Source: Hexactinellida sp. DTS-2022 (lineage: Eukaryota; Porifera; Hexactinellida). From it: a stretch of 64,000 bases of DNA. Shown one piece after another: positions 22,523-36,400 of this stretch. The stretch is taken from contig JAPNXP010000005.1 of NCBI GenBank assembly GCA_028753945.1, positions 2,480,001 to 2,544,000 on the forward strand, given 5' to 3'. The notes beneath the pieces were generated by a model. The model was not told the origin of the DNA. It did no database searches and saw nothing but the letters and a program-made list of their open reading frames with translations. The position numbers and the translations under genes were made by a program. Position 1 is the first letter of the stretch. Every line of letters starts with the position of its first letter.

Positions 22523-23090
22523 ACCAGTACTAGTGTTCCCACTTGCTCCAGTTAGGTGAAGCTTAACATTCGTAACTTCTTTTATGCGCTGTGTAATTAA
22601 CTTTAGAATTTCGACAACTTTGTTTAGTATCCATAAACAGTTCATTTACTTCCCGAAGAGTTAGGGACATTTTTTGTACTTGATCGTTTAGCAATATTTT
22701 CTGAAAATACATAGATATTCAATTAATTAAGTTTTGAAATCAAGTTATTTATTTAGATTGATTAATACTACATTCAATAGTACATTACATTAATCACATT
22801 CTTATGTTTCATAGCAAAATCACATTCCCATTATACAAAAACTACGGATCGCTAAAGTACTGGTGTAAATTACAGGAATAATATATGAGTCAAATCATTT
22901 GTTTTGTCTAGAAATTTAAGAAACCGCAGAAAATGTAACATAATGCTAAATCAGCGATGACGTCATAATTTTGAAATCCCAAGTCCTGCCCAAATTTTGT
23001 CATGACCAAATAATAGTCTTCCATCAAAACTAAAGTAGCCAAAATTTAAGGGAGATATATTAAAAATTAATGAAGTCATATCCTACTGAA
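22523..23090. other. Unassigned AT-rich stretch
   Basis: No reading frame, repeat or known motif that I can support. Confidence 0.4.
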
Positions 23091-23112
23091 AGTCTTTTCC
23101 AAAATACCCCAT

Positions 23113-23252
23113 TGTCCTGTTGTCACAAGTCAGAATGTTGTTTTAGACTATTGTCACAAGTCAGAATGTTCTTTTCGACTGTTGTCATAAGTCAGAATTT
23201 TCTTTTCGACTGTTGTCACAAGTCAGAATTGTTTTTCCATTGTTGTCACCAC
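23113..23252. repeat. 31-bp minisatellite, about four units
   Basis: The unit gttgtcacaagtcagaatgt followed by tcttttcgact is repeated four times with substitutions. It gives a run of cysteine- and phenylalanine-rich codons in one frame, which I regard as incidental. Confidence 0.8.
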
Positions 23253-25765
23253 AGTCTCACCTTTAAGAATCCTCAATTATTTTTAGTTCTTCGATGTATT
23301 TTTAACACTTGTAGATACAATTTATGTTATATAATTTCATCACTTCTGATACATACGCAGACTATTTGTTATTGTCACTGAAATTAGGACGATTTCTAAA
23401 CTCTATTCGTAGGCACTATATAATACAATTATGATTTTTAAGCCTTAAGGCTCTGTCTCAGGAAATTTATCTCTTCCTGTTGGAGCAATAGCCTTGGGTG
23501 TCAATAACTCCTACAGTGCATAAATTCATAGCTCATACCTGCCAATTCATTGAACTAAATGATAGTTGTGGTCTAAAGAAATTCTCAGAAGGTTTGGAGC
23601 AGGGATATAAACAGATACTTGGGTAAAGTGATATTTATCACGGAATTCCGATTTCTTTTCTGAAGTTAAGGAAATTTTCACCCGAATTTATTTAGTAGGC
23701 GACCCGATAATGAACGAAATGTTTCGTAAGTGCATTTAATGCAAAGAATGTGGTGAACTTGGACATCAACTAGAGGGTAGAGTTAACTTGAACAGTATGC
23801 TACTCATATAGATTATATTGTCCAACATATGCTTGTTGATAGTTTTACTGTGTAGTCAATATATTGAGTGATTAATGAGTAATGTTTGTCTAATCATTAC
23901 CAATATAAATTATAGCCAAATAACTTAACTACAATTAAGTTCTCAATCAGTGAATGTATTTGTCCAACCATAACAACCATAAATAGGGAATGGAAGGTAG
24001 CCGAATATTTTAGTTGCCGTGAACTTCCGTGAACAAATATTTTTAGATATTAAAGTTACATTGGATACTGTTTTATAAGTCTAATATAGGCTTTAGTGCG
24101 AGAAATAGAGGGAAAATTTTGTTGCTCATTAATTTGATTTAGTCATTTTTATTAAATATAGAGTAATGCTATATCATCGTTGAGTTTTCGTAGAGATAAA
24201 ATGAAATTCACTGATTGACAGGATAATATCAAAGGAAATACACGTAGGTTTATACATATCTACTTTTAAAGGAATTTAATAGTGAAATTTAGTATATATT
24301 CGAAATGTCCAATTTCAAAATACTTTGTGTTTTGGATGCACCCACTTATACTATAACTTCGTGTATGAACGAAATTGTAATATCTGAATGTCAAAAATTG
24401 GACTACTGGTAGCTATTAACCCACTGTGCAACAGTCCAAAAAAGCATTATGACTTGTGCCTCATCGAAATACAGACTAGTTCATGCGCCTCGTTAAAACT
24501 TTCGAAATCCTTGGGAAGTATCATCCATGGTCCAGCATTTCAATAGGAGATCAATGCTTTAGTATGTACAATGTAATGTAAACACTTAGTATTAAATCAT
24601 AAGCACTACAATTTCAAGGAGTCCTCAAGGCATGGGCGCTGAAAGGTGGGGTGCAAAGGGGGCAAGCTCGCTTGACCCACAGAATTAAGTCGATGACTTA
24701 AGTTTTAATATGTTTCCAAAAGTGATTTACCCATTTTTGGAACTGCCCCCGGCGTCCTCGGGGATTTATATAGTTCGGCGCATATGTAGGTATGTTAAGT
24801 AAGCTATAATCTCTGTAAACGATAATATCTTTACCTTACTCGCAAAATATTTGATCAACAGATGGTACTTTTTGAAATTCGAATATCGAAACTCGATGAA
24901 ACAAACATCAGTTGGAAACTTTAGATGAGATCAGTGGTTTAGACCTCGCAATATTGCAGTAACTGACAAACCATCTTAAACACACTACGTCGTAAGTTCC
25001 ATGGAATCAGCGTATGCAGAAAAAGTTGAGATTTATATTTTGACTCAATAATCTCTTTAATAATACTTGGTTAATTGGGACATCACTTAGGTAAATGTTG
25101 AATTAATTCTCCTTTCACAGTAAAGCACTAAATTTGAATATTGGAAAAATCGGTTAATCAAACAAAACATAATCCCCAGGCTGTATAAAATACATGGTTG
25201 AATCCATTGAAATTCGATAAATAAAAATTATGAAGGTAAATATATTAAAACACATAAACATACCCAAATCATTAATCTCGTGATATAATATTCGATGTAA
25301 CGAAGAAAATGGTGATAGAAAGTCAAATGGTCCATCAGAAAGCAAAATATTGCTATATTTTGGGCTGTGCAATTCTACATCGAATTTTAAACAACAAGCA
25401 ATCATATTAGCACAATCATTTTGGATTTTGATGAATAGAGAAATTGATTCACCTAAATTAAGGAAGAGAATATAAACTATGGCTTTAACAGTAACAAATA
25501 GAAAGTGGCTCAAAATGGCGATAATGGCCGAAAAGGTATTTAGGTGCATGCTAGCGATATATAATGTATTATTGGCCTATATAATATCGACAAAAATATT
25601 CGATTGACATAATCAGATTATATATATGGCTTCATTTTTATATATAATGAAGTCATCTATAAATTACCATATATGGTATAATTTACGTACTGATCAGATT
25701 TCAGCAAAGACTTCATTTTAATAGCACGCAATAATATCATAGGTGTAGGCGAGTAGAGCGCCCCC
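23253..25765. other. Unassigned region
   Basis: Mostly AT-rich single-copy-looking DNA. A 131-codon minus-strand ORF (25154-25549) is hydrophobic and matches no family I know; composition can explain it. Around 24630-24770, G- and C-run segments (ggtggggtgcaaaggggg; ctgcccccggcg) look like degraded hAT ends. Confidence 0.35.
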
Positions 25766-26117
25766 CAGGGTTGATAAAAATCATTATTTTTTTGAAAAAA
25801 TCTAAAAAGTCCGACTTTTTTTATTTAAATCAGAATTTTGATTTAATTGTTTTTTTTGCATTCTATATCACACTGGCGTATATTATTTGGCTAATAGATT
25901 AATTACATTGATAATGACTCAGTATCAATGTAATTTGACTAATTATCAATGTATTTCTTTTCTTTTCGCAAAAAACAATGGACATAAAAAATCGGATTAA
26001 AATAGAAAAAGTCTGATTTAAATCAAAAAAGTTCGAGTTTTTTTATTTAAATCAGATTTTTGATCTAAATCATGATTTTTGGTAATAAAAATCATTGATT
26101 TAAATCAAACAACCCTG
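25766..26117. mobile_element. hAT MITE (cagggttg family)
   Basis: A 352-bp element with inverted ends cagggttgataaaaatcatt and ttaaatcaaacaaccctg. It contains repeated tttaaatca blocks. The flanks gcgccccc and gcgccgcc form an 8-bp duplication with one difference. It sits in a g/c-rich terminus of an older element (to about 26200). Confidence 0.75.
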
Positions 26118-27340
26118 GCGCCGCCCCCCTATATTTTCAACCTGGGGGGGTGCTCGTAGGACGCCCCCACAGTGGGCACTTTCAGGGGCGTAACCGCGTA
26201 AGTGGAAATAGGAAAACTATGATAGATAGAACCTAATGAAGTATTATTGACATATAGGTTATCGGTAGCTGCAAACATAATGGCAATATCAAAAATGATA
26301 TAAGTAGTCTCCTAAAACGCAATTCTAGACGATTAATGATAAATCAGTCATAAATTATATTTTAGGTTTGTTAACAAAATTTATTGTTCAACCATGATTA
26401 TTGATTATAATTTTTGAACCTGATATAATTTTTCAAAAATAGATAAAATCCTAATATATTATGTTTAAAAGTCATTAGATGACCCCAGTCGCGCCCTTTC
26501 GCGCATCTAGAATACTTTTTAATTTGAAGGTATCATAATAATCTTTCATTTAAGATGTAAAAATCAATTGCTCATGATTGCTCTCAAAAGTTCTTGAACA
26601 ATATTGGAAATTAGTAAATGCGTCCGAATCATAAATTCTGGTCGGAATGTAATATAATTTTAGACTATATAAGAAGTTAAAATACATTCATGTACATTGA
26701 TTTCATACAATGCCAATGCCAATGATAATGCTAACTTGAATATTCATCAACATAATATAATTTGTTGAATTTTGTACGACTTTGATACTGCAATTCTGAA
26801 AACACAAAAATTGCTTTTTTTAGAATTGTTATAACATGATGATCTAATTACACATAACTCTTGATCTCGAATGTTTCTCAGCACAATAAATTGGATTTTT
26901 AGGTTTTCATGTATGCTGAAAACGATGTCAATAATATCGAGTCAATCTGAGGCGCTCGAAAAATGCTCTATTTCCACTTGTTTGCCCACTGTGCATGCAT
27001 GCGCGTGCGCCTGCACCCCCCCGCAATTTTGGAGCTATGATACCCAATTGTGTGGTCATTATATTCTAGATAGGATTGTTATCTTGTGGTCATGTGGTCA
27101 TAATATATTCAAATTAGGATACCTAATTAAGAGAAACCAAACTATGCGAATTAAGAATGATTTACTAACAACTAAGAATTCAATGTATGTGTTTGCAATC
27201 TAATTAATGAAACCTTTAAATAGTGTTATTTAGTAAGCTCTATTCAATTTAGAAACGTATGCTTCTCTCTGTTTTCATAAACAGTGTGTGACTTTGAGTA
27301 TATAAATTAACCATTTGTGATTTTACAAAAAGAATAATTT
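26118..27340. other. Unassigned region
   Basis: AT-rich. Two g/c-rich patches contain cccacagtgggc (about 26165) and gcccactgtgcatgcatgcg (about 26985), resembling hAT-end debris. No gene can be supported. Confidence 0.35.
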
Positions 27341-27341
27341 T

Positions 27342-29593
27342 ATATGTCCGAAAAGAGAACCCGAGAAGAACAGACAGATATCACACTGTTCCGCAACAAA
27401 AACTATGACTTAGTATGTAGCTAAACCAACCACTTTATTTGTAGAGCAGACTGAGCTAATAGAATTGCCTATTCCTGAAAGACAGTGGATCCAAGAATTA
27501 CCAAGCCCACGCCAAAGGCCGAAAGCGGTTATTCGATTCAGACGGCTTGGTTCGAGGAGTTTTCAAGACTAAAACTTGCGGAAAATTCGAAGTCATTATA
27601 TTGTATTAGCTGTCATTGGGCATTCGAACAACGTCACCTAAAACCTGCAGACATTTGAACTTGTACACATACTTCTTTTCCATGGAAGGAGCATGTTTCA
27701 GGATGGAGTAATTTCAAGAAGGGTCGTGATGGTATCAGGAAGCATAATGAAAGTGGTATACACCGCAATGCTGAATTTGCTATAAACCTCGCTAGGAATG
27801 CTGCAAAACATAAAGTTATTTTGGACGCAGGAACGAATAGTGAATTTGAGCTCAACAGAAAGGGACTAAGAGCTGTATTCGAAAGTATTAGGTTGTGCGG
27901 ACATCAGGGTCTGGCTTTACGTGGACATCGTGATGAAAACAACACTGCAAACCTTAACTGCATAGTTAACTTGATTGGAAAATTTAATATAATGGTCAAT
28001 CAGTATCTGACGGCTGAGAGTAAAATGAAGTACCTTTCGCCAGGAATCCAGAATGAAGTATTGAGATCACTAGGCCATTATTTACAAAGGAGCTTAATTA
28101 ATAGGATATAGACTGAATCTGTTGGGTTCGATGAAGAACCAGTATTTTCAATTATCTTGGACGAAACCACTGACATCAACCGAAAGGAACAAGTTTCATT
28201 TTGTATTCGCTTTGGTAATACTGACTTGCAAAGTGAAGAGGTTTTCCTTGGTTTTCACCTCACCAGCCGTACCAATGCTGATAGTCTGATCCACCTGGTT
28301 AAAACCTCGTTGCTGAGTTTTGGCCCTCCATTTACTGGAATACGTGGTCAAGGGTACGATGGTGCTCCAAATATGTCAAGGAAGAATAATGGTCTGCAAG
28401 CCAAGGTTATTGCTGAAAATCCAAAGGCTTTGTATTTGATTGTCTTGGTCACCAGCTGAACTTGGTTGTTCAAGATTCGTTTGCATCAATTCCTCAAGTC
28501 ATGATTTCACTGGAACGTTTGAATGCGGTCGTTCATTTTATAAAAAATTCACCCAAGAAGTTGGATCGATTTCAGACAATGATGAATGAGATAGAGAATA
28601 GAGGTGATAATCGGCAAGACAAACATTTATTACGTCCACTTTGTCCTACGCGTTGGGTTATGAGACTGGCCGCCGTTGATGCGTTCCTAATTCACTATGC
28701 AGCAATACTCGGAGTTTCTTGAGGCTATAGCAAACGATCTTAGTGAGCCAGGAAAGAGTAGGGGGGAAGCTGAGTCATATTTACATGGTCTTTAGTCTTT
28801 TCAGAATTACTGCAACCTACGGGTTATTCAGAGGCTTTTGCAAGTTGTTCATCCAATCCACGTAGAATGCCAGGGAAGAAAAGCGACAACCGGCGAGGTC
28901 AAATCATGGGCAAATACATTAATTTTAACCATAACCGCCTATGGCCAGGATAAAGAAATGCTTAGGCGCTCTACAAAAGTGTAAAGACTGTAACAATCCA
29001 GGACCTGCCGAAATTTCCGAGGAACAAATAAGGACATTTTATACCGAGCTTTACTCTTTGGTGATGGAAACTGGTGCGAAAGCACTTCTAGATAGGTATT
29101 CCAAGAATGATCTCGCTGTTGTCGAATTATTGAGACGAGGTTTGGAGGACAACTGCATGGTAGACTCAGAGCTGAACATATTGGCTAAGTTCCATGCTGG
29201 GGAAATCAAGCTGGATAACCTCCGCTTTGAGAGAAATATCTGGTTCGCCCGATGTAAAGGAATGCAGGATCAGCAGCATACGATTGCAACATTGAGGGAA
29301 AAGCTAGTCGAAGAGGATGCACTTAAGATAATGATCCCTAATATGCACATGCTTTGTGTCATATATGTTTGTCTTCCCGTTAATACTTGCGAGGCGGAGA
29401 AATCTTTTAGCATGCTAAGACGAATCCATACCTTCATGCGAAATTCTCAATCACAAGAGAGGTTAAATCAATGTTCAATTTTGGCCATCCATAGGGAAGT
29501 AACACATTCCATGGAAATTGAGCAACTCATTGAGGAGTTAATTGATTCGACTGCTCAAAGGAGAAACAAGTTCTCTCTATATACCTCCTAACA
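27342..29593 (+). pseudogene. hAT transposase relic, ZMYM1/DUF4371-like
   Basis: Cut-and-paste hAT transposase. Pieces in order: MSEKRTREEQTD near 27342; a TTF-like zinc region around 27560-27780 (SLYCISCHW, HNESGIHRNAEF); and the DUF4371 body at 27821-28111. SIILDETTDI follows at about 28151 (first catalytic Asp), then IRGQGYDGAPNMS at about 28340 (second Asp), and CPTRWVMRLAAVDAF at about 28640. The C-terminal dimerisation segment at 29340-29440 reads VCLPVNTCEAEKSFSMLRRI, which holds the Glu. Stops near 28110 and 28722 and frame changes near 27650, 28455 and 28800 break it. Both termini are unclear. At its right edge it runs directly into the RAG1-like relic on the other strand. Confidence 0.85.
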
Positions 29594-31850
29594 TATTAGT
29601 TGAGTGATTCAACCCATTCTTCTGAAAATAATTTCAGACCACATCCGTTGCTATGTACAGCAATTAGTTCAACAGAATGGGCTAGGAGTTAATGCAAAGA
29701 TGTGTGATGCTGACAAAGGGAAATTCTTTCATTATAAACTGATAAGTTTCTTTGCAAAAATTATTAAGTTTAAGGGTGTCCAGTTTGGAGCTGCTATTAT
29801 ACAGGAGTAAAATAACAGAAAGATTTTTCTGAATTAGAGCAATTGATGTTTTGTCCTCTGGTAACAAAGAAGAAGTTGCCCACCTAATGTAGTCCTTTTC
29901 ATTATGAAAACAGGATCGCGCTACATTTCCAGTGGAACTAGTGCCACCACCACACGAAGGGATATCTATGTGTAAACCAGTTTTCTCCAATAATAGGTTG
30001 CGATCCTATTCATAGACTGATGTATATCTGGAGATGTAGGAGACCACTTTCTTTGTCCTGCATCTAAGTTATAGATTAGTAGCATGAACCACCTAAACAC
30101 ACAGAGATAGCTATGCAAAGGTGACGCAGATATGATATCAATATTTGACATTGGGAGATGAGGTAAGCCATATCTCTTGTCGGAAGGTAGCTTCAAAAAT
30201 TCTTCTTCGTTAACAAACATCGTTGATAATGTCAATTGCATCTTAGACATGCCTATTTATAGGATAACCACACTCAACTAACTCGATGTCTGTAAGTTGC
30301 TCTCGTATTGCTGTACATAGCTGGCAAGATCACCTCCAGCTCCACTTAGAAAACCGGGAATTTTACCGTCGAACATAGTTCTCTTCACTATGACGTTCAC
30401 ATGACATGGAAAATATTCAAAACCAACTGTTTCCAGGATACGGGTTTCTGTATAATAATTTTATCCACTAGGTAATGAACATTTTCCAGGTTTTCTTTCT
30501 AAGCTCAGCAACTAATGCCATTGGCCTTTACTAAGGGTGAATTTGGGGAAGGATTGGTCCAAATCTCCTTTCCGGTTTTGTCAATTAGTGACAAAGCTCT
30601 AAATGCAAAAAGAATAAATGATTTGGTAGAGAGATTGGAATTACTAGGTGCCTGGTTATAGATTCGATGAGATCTTGAGCCATCTAAGCTATCAGCTATT
30701 GTTAAAGTAATCGGAAACTGAGATTCTTTAGGAACAGGATTGAGTTGTAACAATCGTTGAGTAGTGAGACTAACATACTTGCCAACCGTCCCGATTTTGG
30801 CAAAGATTTTGTAAATTGTCCCGCGTCTCGCTTTTGTACCCTGTATTTCATTTTTGTGACAGTAACATTAAAATATAAAGATCTGAGCATTTCTTCTTCC
30901 AATTAGGTAATAAATCTGTAGAATTAACTAGGGTCCCGTCTTTTTAGCGGGACGTCCCGTTTTATTGACGGGACGTTTTGTTTTATGCAATTGGATGAAG
31001 GTTCATTCCGTTGAGACAATCAAATTATTACAATTACTAGGACATCCGTATAAATAGTAATACTACTTCACTTATTTATGTACTAATGTTCTTTGTCCCG
31101 CCAAACTACCTTAAGGGCCGCCAAAATTCATTCCTCCTTCCCGCCAAAAACTTGCTATAGGTTGGCAAGTATGGACAAACCAAATTTGAAGGTATGACAA
31201 TATCAATTGAAACACCATGTTCATTGTGTATCATTTCCATACTATTTGCTGAAGCTATGTCTCTTCTATGTGCAGCAATCCATGCAAAAACTCAGGAAAT
31301 AGTATTTCTTCTGACTTGCAAATACGTTTTAAGTCCGAATATTTTTTCTTTCCAATTTCGAGCAGATCAAACAAAAATCTCTCGTTTGCTCCCCTTAGAC
31401 TCCCCTACATTTGCACTAGGAATTTCTCTGGAAATCTTAGCAGACCCTCTATCATAATTTGCATTGCAAATAGATTATAATGCAAGAGCTGCAATAGTTA
31501 TAGGTTCTGTATTCTCCCTATCACCAAGAAAAGAAATATGGTCTAGTAATACAGATAAATGTGTTCTTATTGATTCAAACGTGAGATCTGATATTGGTTT
31601 CCTACTTTTAGTACTTGAACGAAATTCAACGAATGAAATAGAATCCAAGATTTGACTTTCAGATTAACGTTTCTTGGAAGGGTTGCATGCTGCGGGTGAT
31701 AAAAAGACATTTATTTCCATGTGTTTATGTCATTATTTCGTACAAACTCTCTTCGAACAGGTACTAAATCTTTAAATTTCTTATTCAGATGAGTGTATTC
31801 AGATTCGGGTAAATCAAACAAGTTGAGGATATTTCGAGTTGCTTAACTAC
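29570..31850 (-). pseudogene. RAG1-like transposase (copy C), rearranged
   Basis: Minus strand. The N-terminal part (about 31850-31190) contains TFESIRTHLSVLLDHI and PITIAALAL, matching TYKQQRTRLAAVLSCI and PSTIVAIAL of copy A. A MITE (30774-31173) interrupts it. Next is TIADSLDGSRSHRIYNQ (about 30700-30650, first catalytic Asp). Then, out of order, a VAELRKKT segment near 30505 is followed by MFDGKIPGFLSGAGG (second Asp, about 30370-30325) and CQLCTA (zinc site). From 30250 on: ASPLHSYLCVFRWFMLLIYN without an intron, then GGTSSTGNVARSCF (matching RAG1 NGNFARKLM), and AHSVELIA followed by FSEEWVESLN (about 29630-29600). The last corresponds to the RAG1 E962 segment. RRY-type residues end it at about 29570. 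Several frameshifts and stops are present. It supplies the C-terminal half missing from copy A. Confidence 0.8.
30774..31173. mobile_element. hAT-type MITE inside RAG1-like copy C
   Basis: A 400-bp insertion with inverted ends catacttgccaacc and ggttggcaagtatg. Possible 8-bp target duplication agactaac/ggacaaac (6 of 8 match). The interior is rich in gtcccg and cgggac repeats. The transposase homology continues on both sides of it. Confidence 0.75.
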
Positions 31851-32627
31851 AATTATTACGGTGTCAACTATACATTAGTATAGTGGCCCAGTATTCAAAT
31901 CACTGCCTTTACTATTATTTTACTGTGCCGACTATACTATACTATAGTGGCCCAGTTCTAATATTACTGCCTTTATTATTATTTATATTTCTACGTAGCA
32001 GGTGCCCTGGCCACATCTGTATACATTTAGGGCTGAAACTTGGCATGCAGGTGCGGAGTGACCGTCTAATTTGACCTGGGGTTACGAATTTTGATCAAAT
32101 AATTTTAGCACCTATTTAATCTATTATGGATCATAACATTAAATAATAAATAATGAGCTTGATTAAATTTACATATTTGGATAGTGAATTAAATTCTACA
32201 CCTTTTGGCAAATCGCAAATGTTCAATTTGGCCTAGGTTTATACTCTATTGTTTCGACTTGCGATAATTAAATTGATTTAAATTGTGAATTCCAGCTGGC
32301 TTATATTTAATTGTACTAATAAAATACAATGGATTAAAGCAAATAAAATAAAATAAAGAATTTTTAACTTTACTAATCGTGGATAACATTGCTAAAATAA
32401 TTAACTATTATAAAATATATTATCTATACATAATGAATGAATGGCATTAAATTCAAGATGGTTTAAGATAGAAATTAACTTCAAATGCAACAATCGTTCC
32501 TTAGTCCCGTAACAACATGTTAAAGGAGTCTAAACACCATTAGGCTTTCATGACATGGCGAAAAAAATCCAAAATTGCAGCTGTGCCGACATCATGTTCC
32601 TTTGGAGGCACTATCAATAAATCAGTC
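31851..32627. repeat. Dispersed repeats left of the ZNF862-like hAT
   Basis: 31865-31980 holds two tandem copies of an actatactatagtggcccag unit, also seen inverted at 49865-49925. From 32020 to 32410 the sequence matches 39170-39660 in the same orientation (gaaacttggcatg, ggtgcg, ctggggttacga, gaattccagctggctt). From 32560 to 32610 lies the left arm of a palindromic MITE (gcagctgtgccgac, catgttcctttgg); its right arm reappears at 39090-39150 and a full copy lies at 48595-48720. Confidence 0.6.
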
Positions 32628-33433
32628 AGGGTTGCATACAGGTTTTTAGGTCAGGGGGGGCAAATGGGGTTGGTTAAAGAAATAAGGAGGGCGAAGCCCA
32701 TCCAACTAAGGGGGTCCGGGGGCATGCTCCCCCGGGAAATTTATTAGTTTGAAGTGTCTGAGATTGCTTCCAATGCGATTTCAGCCAATTTTGTATGCAT
32801 TATTTGGTCACTCAAGGGGATAATTGTTTTATTGGGAGCTTATTTATAATTTTACATGTTAGTGAACTTTATACACAGGATAGTAGAGTGACCTCAAATC
32901 CTCGGATCATTAAAACAGAAGAACATCTAGCAGTGAGTCATGAGCAAGAATATTCTCTCTTATTTTGGACCTAGTAGCTGTAATGGAGTTACATGTAACT
33001 CAAGCCAATCAGTTTCAGATAACGACTCTTCCGATTCTGATTCAATGCTACCACCAAATAAGAAGAGCTGCACAGAGAAATTTAGACCTCTAAAAAGCCG
33101 AAGGAGTTATCGCAAGGATTGGGAGAAAGAATTTAACTGGTTAGTGTATGATCAAGATGTTAATGGTGCCTTTTGTCGAATTTGTAGAACACACAGTATG
33201 CATCACACCACTCAAGAGCATACTGGAGGTGTTTGGGTTTCAAAACCATTTCAAAATTGGAAAAAAGCTGTTGGTAAAATGATAGAGCACCAAAAAAGTG
33301 CACACCACATCAGATGTAGTGAAGCCATGGTTATGACCTCAACCCAAGTCTCAGTAGCTCAACAGATTCAGAAAGTCTGCACTTTGGAAAGGGAGAAACA
33401 TAGAGATTCCCTAAAGTCACTAGTACGCTGCAC

Positions 33434-36400
33434 CATAGCCTACTATACATAAGGCCTAACATCAAAATGTGGATTTTGGACCAGGGATGTGTTAGCCGAT
33501 ATAAACGATAAAATACAGGCAATAGCAAATTTAGAGAAGATGTATATTCTTAGTCAGTTAAACCTTTCTAAAAGCTTTAGAACCATCATATCACTGATAA
33601 TACGGTTTGCACCCCATAAGCATACTAAAATTGAATACAGCTGATTTTTAATATTAATATATAATTCAACATATATTTAATAGTTATAGACATAATTTTA
33701 CAATTACAGGTCACAAATACATTATAAGAGGCAACACGGTACATTCATCACTCATTAGTTTCATCAACCATCTCGCAACAGCATCGAACTTCTCATTACT
33801 ATTTATTATTCTGACGGGAACATCACTAAATCTTTCTGTTACCTAGTGTAAAATGATAAAATATATTTGTGGTTCCAATTAACAATACACAAAATCAAAT
33901 CAACTAAGAATACACACATGAATACGTATGCTTTAATGGAATTTTTTAACTTTCGCTTCTCAGTATTCTTGAAAATCACCATAGAATTGTAATTTTTTAC
34001 CTTATTCGCAAAGAAGCAATTCCCAGCTACGAATACAAGCTTCTGAAGGATATGGGAACCATTCACACTACAAGATGAACACTTCTCTCTCCATAATTTA
34101 CAACCATCAGCATCTAATAATACATTCATAGATAAGTCAACAAGAATTTTTCTACAATGACCTTTCACAAATATCTCCATTAGTTCGCTATCATTTTCTA
34201 TGCAAATAAAGATCTTCCAAACAGTGACAATAGATTCTAGGACTACCTCCGATGGATATTTCAAACCTCCTCGATCAGCGAGTTCTAATAGTTTGAACTT
34301 AGATATAGTATCAGATTCATCGACGAGTAAATCTCTTTCAATAGTCAAAGAATCCCGGCATATACGACATGGTTGAGTACGTTTCAAGTATTGATGTACT
34401 GAATAGCCAGCAATAAAGGCTAATGACTGAAGTACCAGAAATTTACAGTCAATGGCTGAGAGGTCTGATATAGCGCTCAAGAAAGGATCAAGGTCAACTT
34501 CACTGGTAGAATCTGCGCTATCCGATGGTGAAAATGATTGAATGAACTCTTGCAAAGAAGTACTAGAATCATTCTGATTTGAAAATAGACGTAGTATATT
34601 GGATACTTTAAGACGACGTTCTGATTCTAAGATCTGAAGATAGGAAACATGATAATTAGCTCCTGACATCATACGATATAGTCCAAAATGATGTTCCAAT
34701 GGATCAGTCTGCAAGAAAGATGTCAAGAGGTATGAAAACCCACAGTCCTGAGTTAGAAAATTTGCTATCTGTGGCAACACGAGGCATGCTTGTTTGAAGC
34801 TGGTAAACGTCTGCTTGCTTAAAGAGCCAACTTTCCCAGACAGTGACTCCAAGCTTCTAGCCAATAGACAATCCTAGTCAGTAAGAGAAAACGCTCATAG
34901 TTAAATCTTATTGGATTAGACAATGGGTCGTTCAACCTGATATGTTTATATGGCATATTGATATTGAAAATTTTCCAGAGAGATAAGAGAATCTCAACGA
35001 AATCAGAGGTGTTGCATTTGAATGCAGGAGAACGCTGCTCATCCTGGATAGCTAGAGCAGCAATTGTAGATTCGTGTACTACTTTTAGGACCAACTTAAC
35101 ATTTTGACGTTCTAAATTGGATGGATAACAAGCCTTAGAAGTCAAACGAGGGGCAAGTTTAGCAAGGCTATCTCTCTCAGAATTATATAGTATACGGATA
35201 TCACGGAAAGAAGCATGACAGATATTCAATGGATAAGCGCATCGGTCAATAGAAAAACAGTTCAAATCAGGATAAGAAAAGAGCTTATTATCAGTTTGTT
35301 GATTCAACCAATTATTGCGAATAGTTTTCAGAATATGTACGAAGTCAAATGTAAGGAAAATACCTCTGCGTATATCACAAGGGTGTGGTACTCGAGTCTC
35401 CAGCTTTCTATTAGGGGAAAACAATTTGAAAAGTTTCACATTAAGGGGATAGTTGTCAGTGGAGATGATTTCAACGAACAAGCCACAATCTTCAACATCA
35501 TGAATACAAGATTTGATAGTGTCGAATAACTTTTCAGCTGTTACAGAAGCACATGGGAGTAGACGAACAATACAAGACCATTTCTTATACAGACTCGACA
35601 CCATGATAGCGAAAACTGTCTTGGTAGGATTATCTGGATCGAGGTTTGAAGCAAACAATCTCCCTCCTTTATAAGAAATATCAGATTTCACGTGAATTTC
35701 ATCCATTTGAATAATGACATGCCTCTGTTCCTGAGAAAAGGAATGTGTGGATTCCTTAAGAAACATAAAGAATTCATTTTCAAGTCCAAATGATGAATAC
35801 AATTTTTGTAAGGTATTGGAATGAGGAAGAGAAATGCAAGACATGCTCTGTAGATAGTGATAAGAAGCAGGAGAAATGAGATGTGTTTTAAGAGCTAAGA
35901 TCTGCGTCAATACGTTATACCTCCGCCTCTTTTTTGGAACAAGACTATTTCGAAGCTGACAAAGAACAAACTGGAGCCTTGAAACTTCAGGACAAGGAAC
36001 CAAATCATCATCAGATTTACCGTCGTACATATTATCAATAACTTGTTGGATATGACTTTCCGCAGATGCGATATGAGACGTGTTATCAAAATTAGTGGAA
36101 ATATTCCCAGAAATTTTGGGTGCAGATGGCGGAATAGAAATTTCAATTAGAAGCGAATCAATTTGTCGAACATCACATAGTGTTACGATAGAAATTGGAA
36201 GATTTTCACCATTATGAAAAACTTTGACGGACAAGTCAAAATTTACCGATAAGTACGTATTAACTTCAATCTTAAAACTATCTATACGGGGACGCATAAA
36301 AATTAATGCATATTCGTCGGGATACCACGTAGACCATATACTAGCAATTGAGAGTAAGGGTAACTTAGCTTGTAAATCATGGAAACTGTGGATCTTGAAC

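Noticed and set aside
25154-25549. 131-codon hydrophobic ORF as a membrane protein gene
   Set aside because: AT-rich composition explains it; no domain, no recognisable signal peptide, no neighbours.
26871-27203. 110-codon ORF
   Set aside because: No family resemblance, and it runs through hAT-end debris.
29570-29593. hAT reading end KFSLYTS as genuine C-terminus
   Set aside because: The same bases fit the RAG1-like relic on the minus strand (RRY-type residues after SLN), so the hAT reading probably runs past its true junction.
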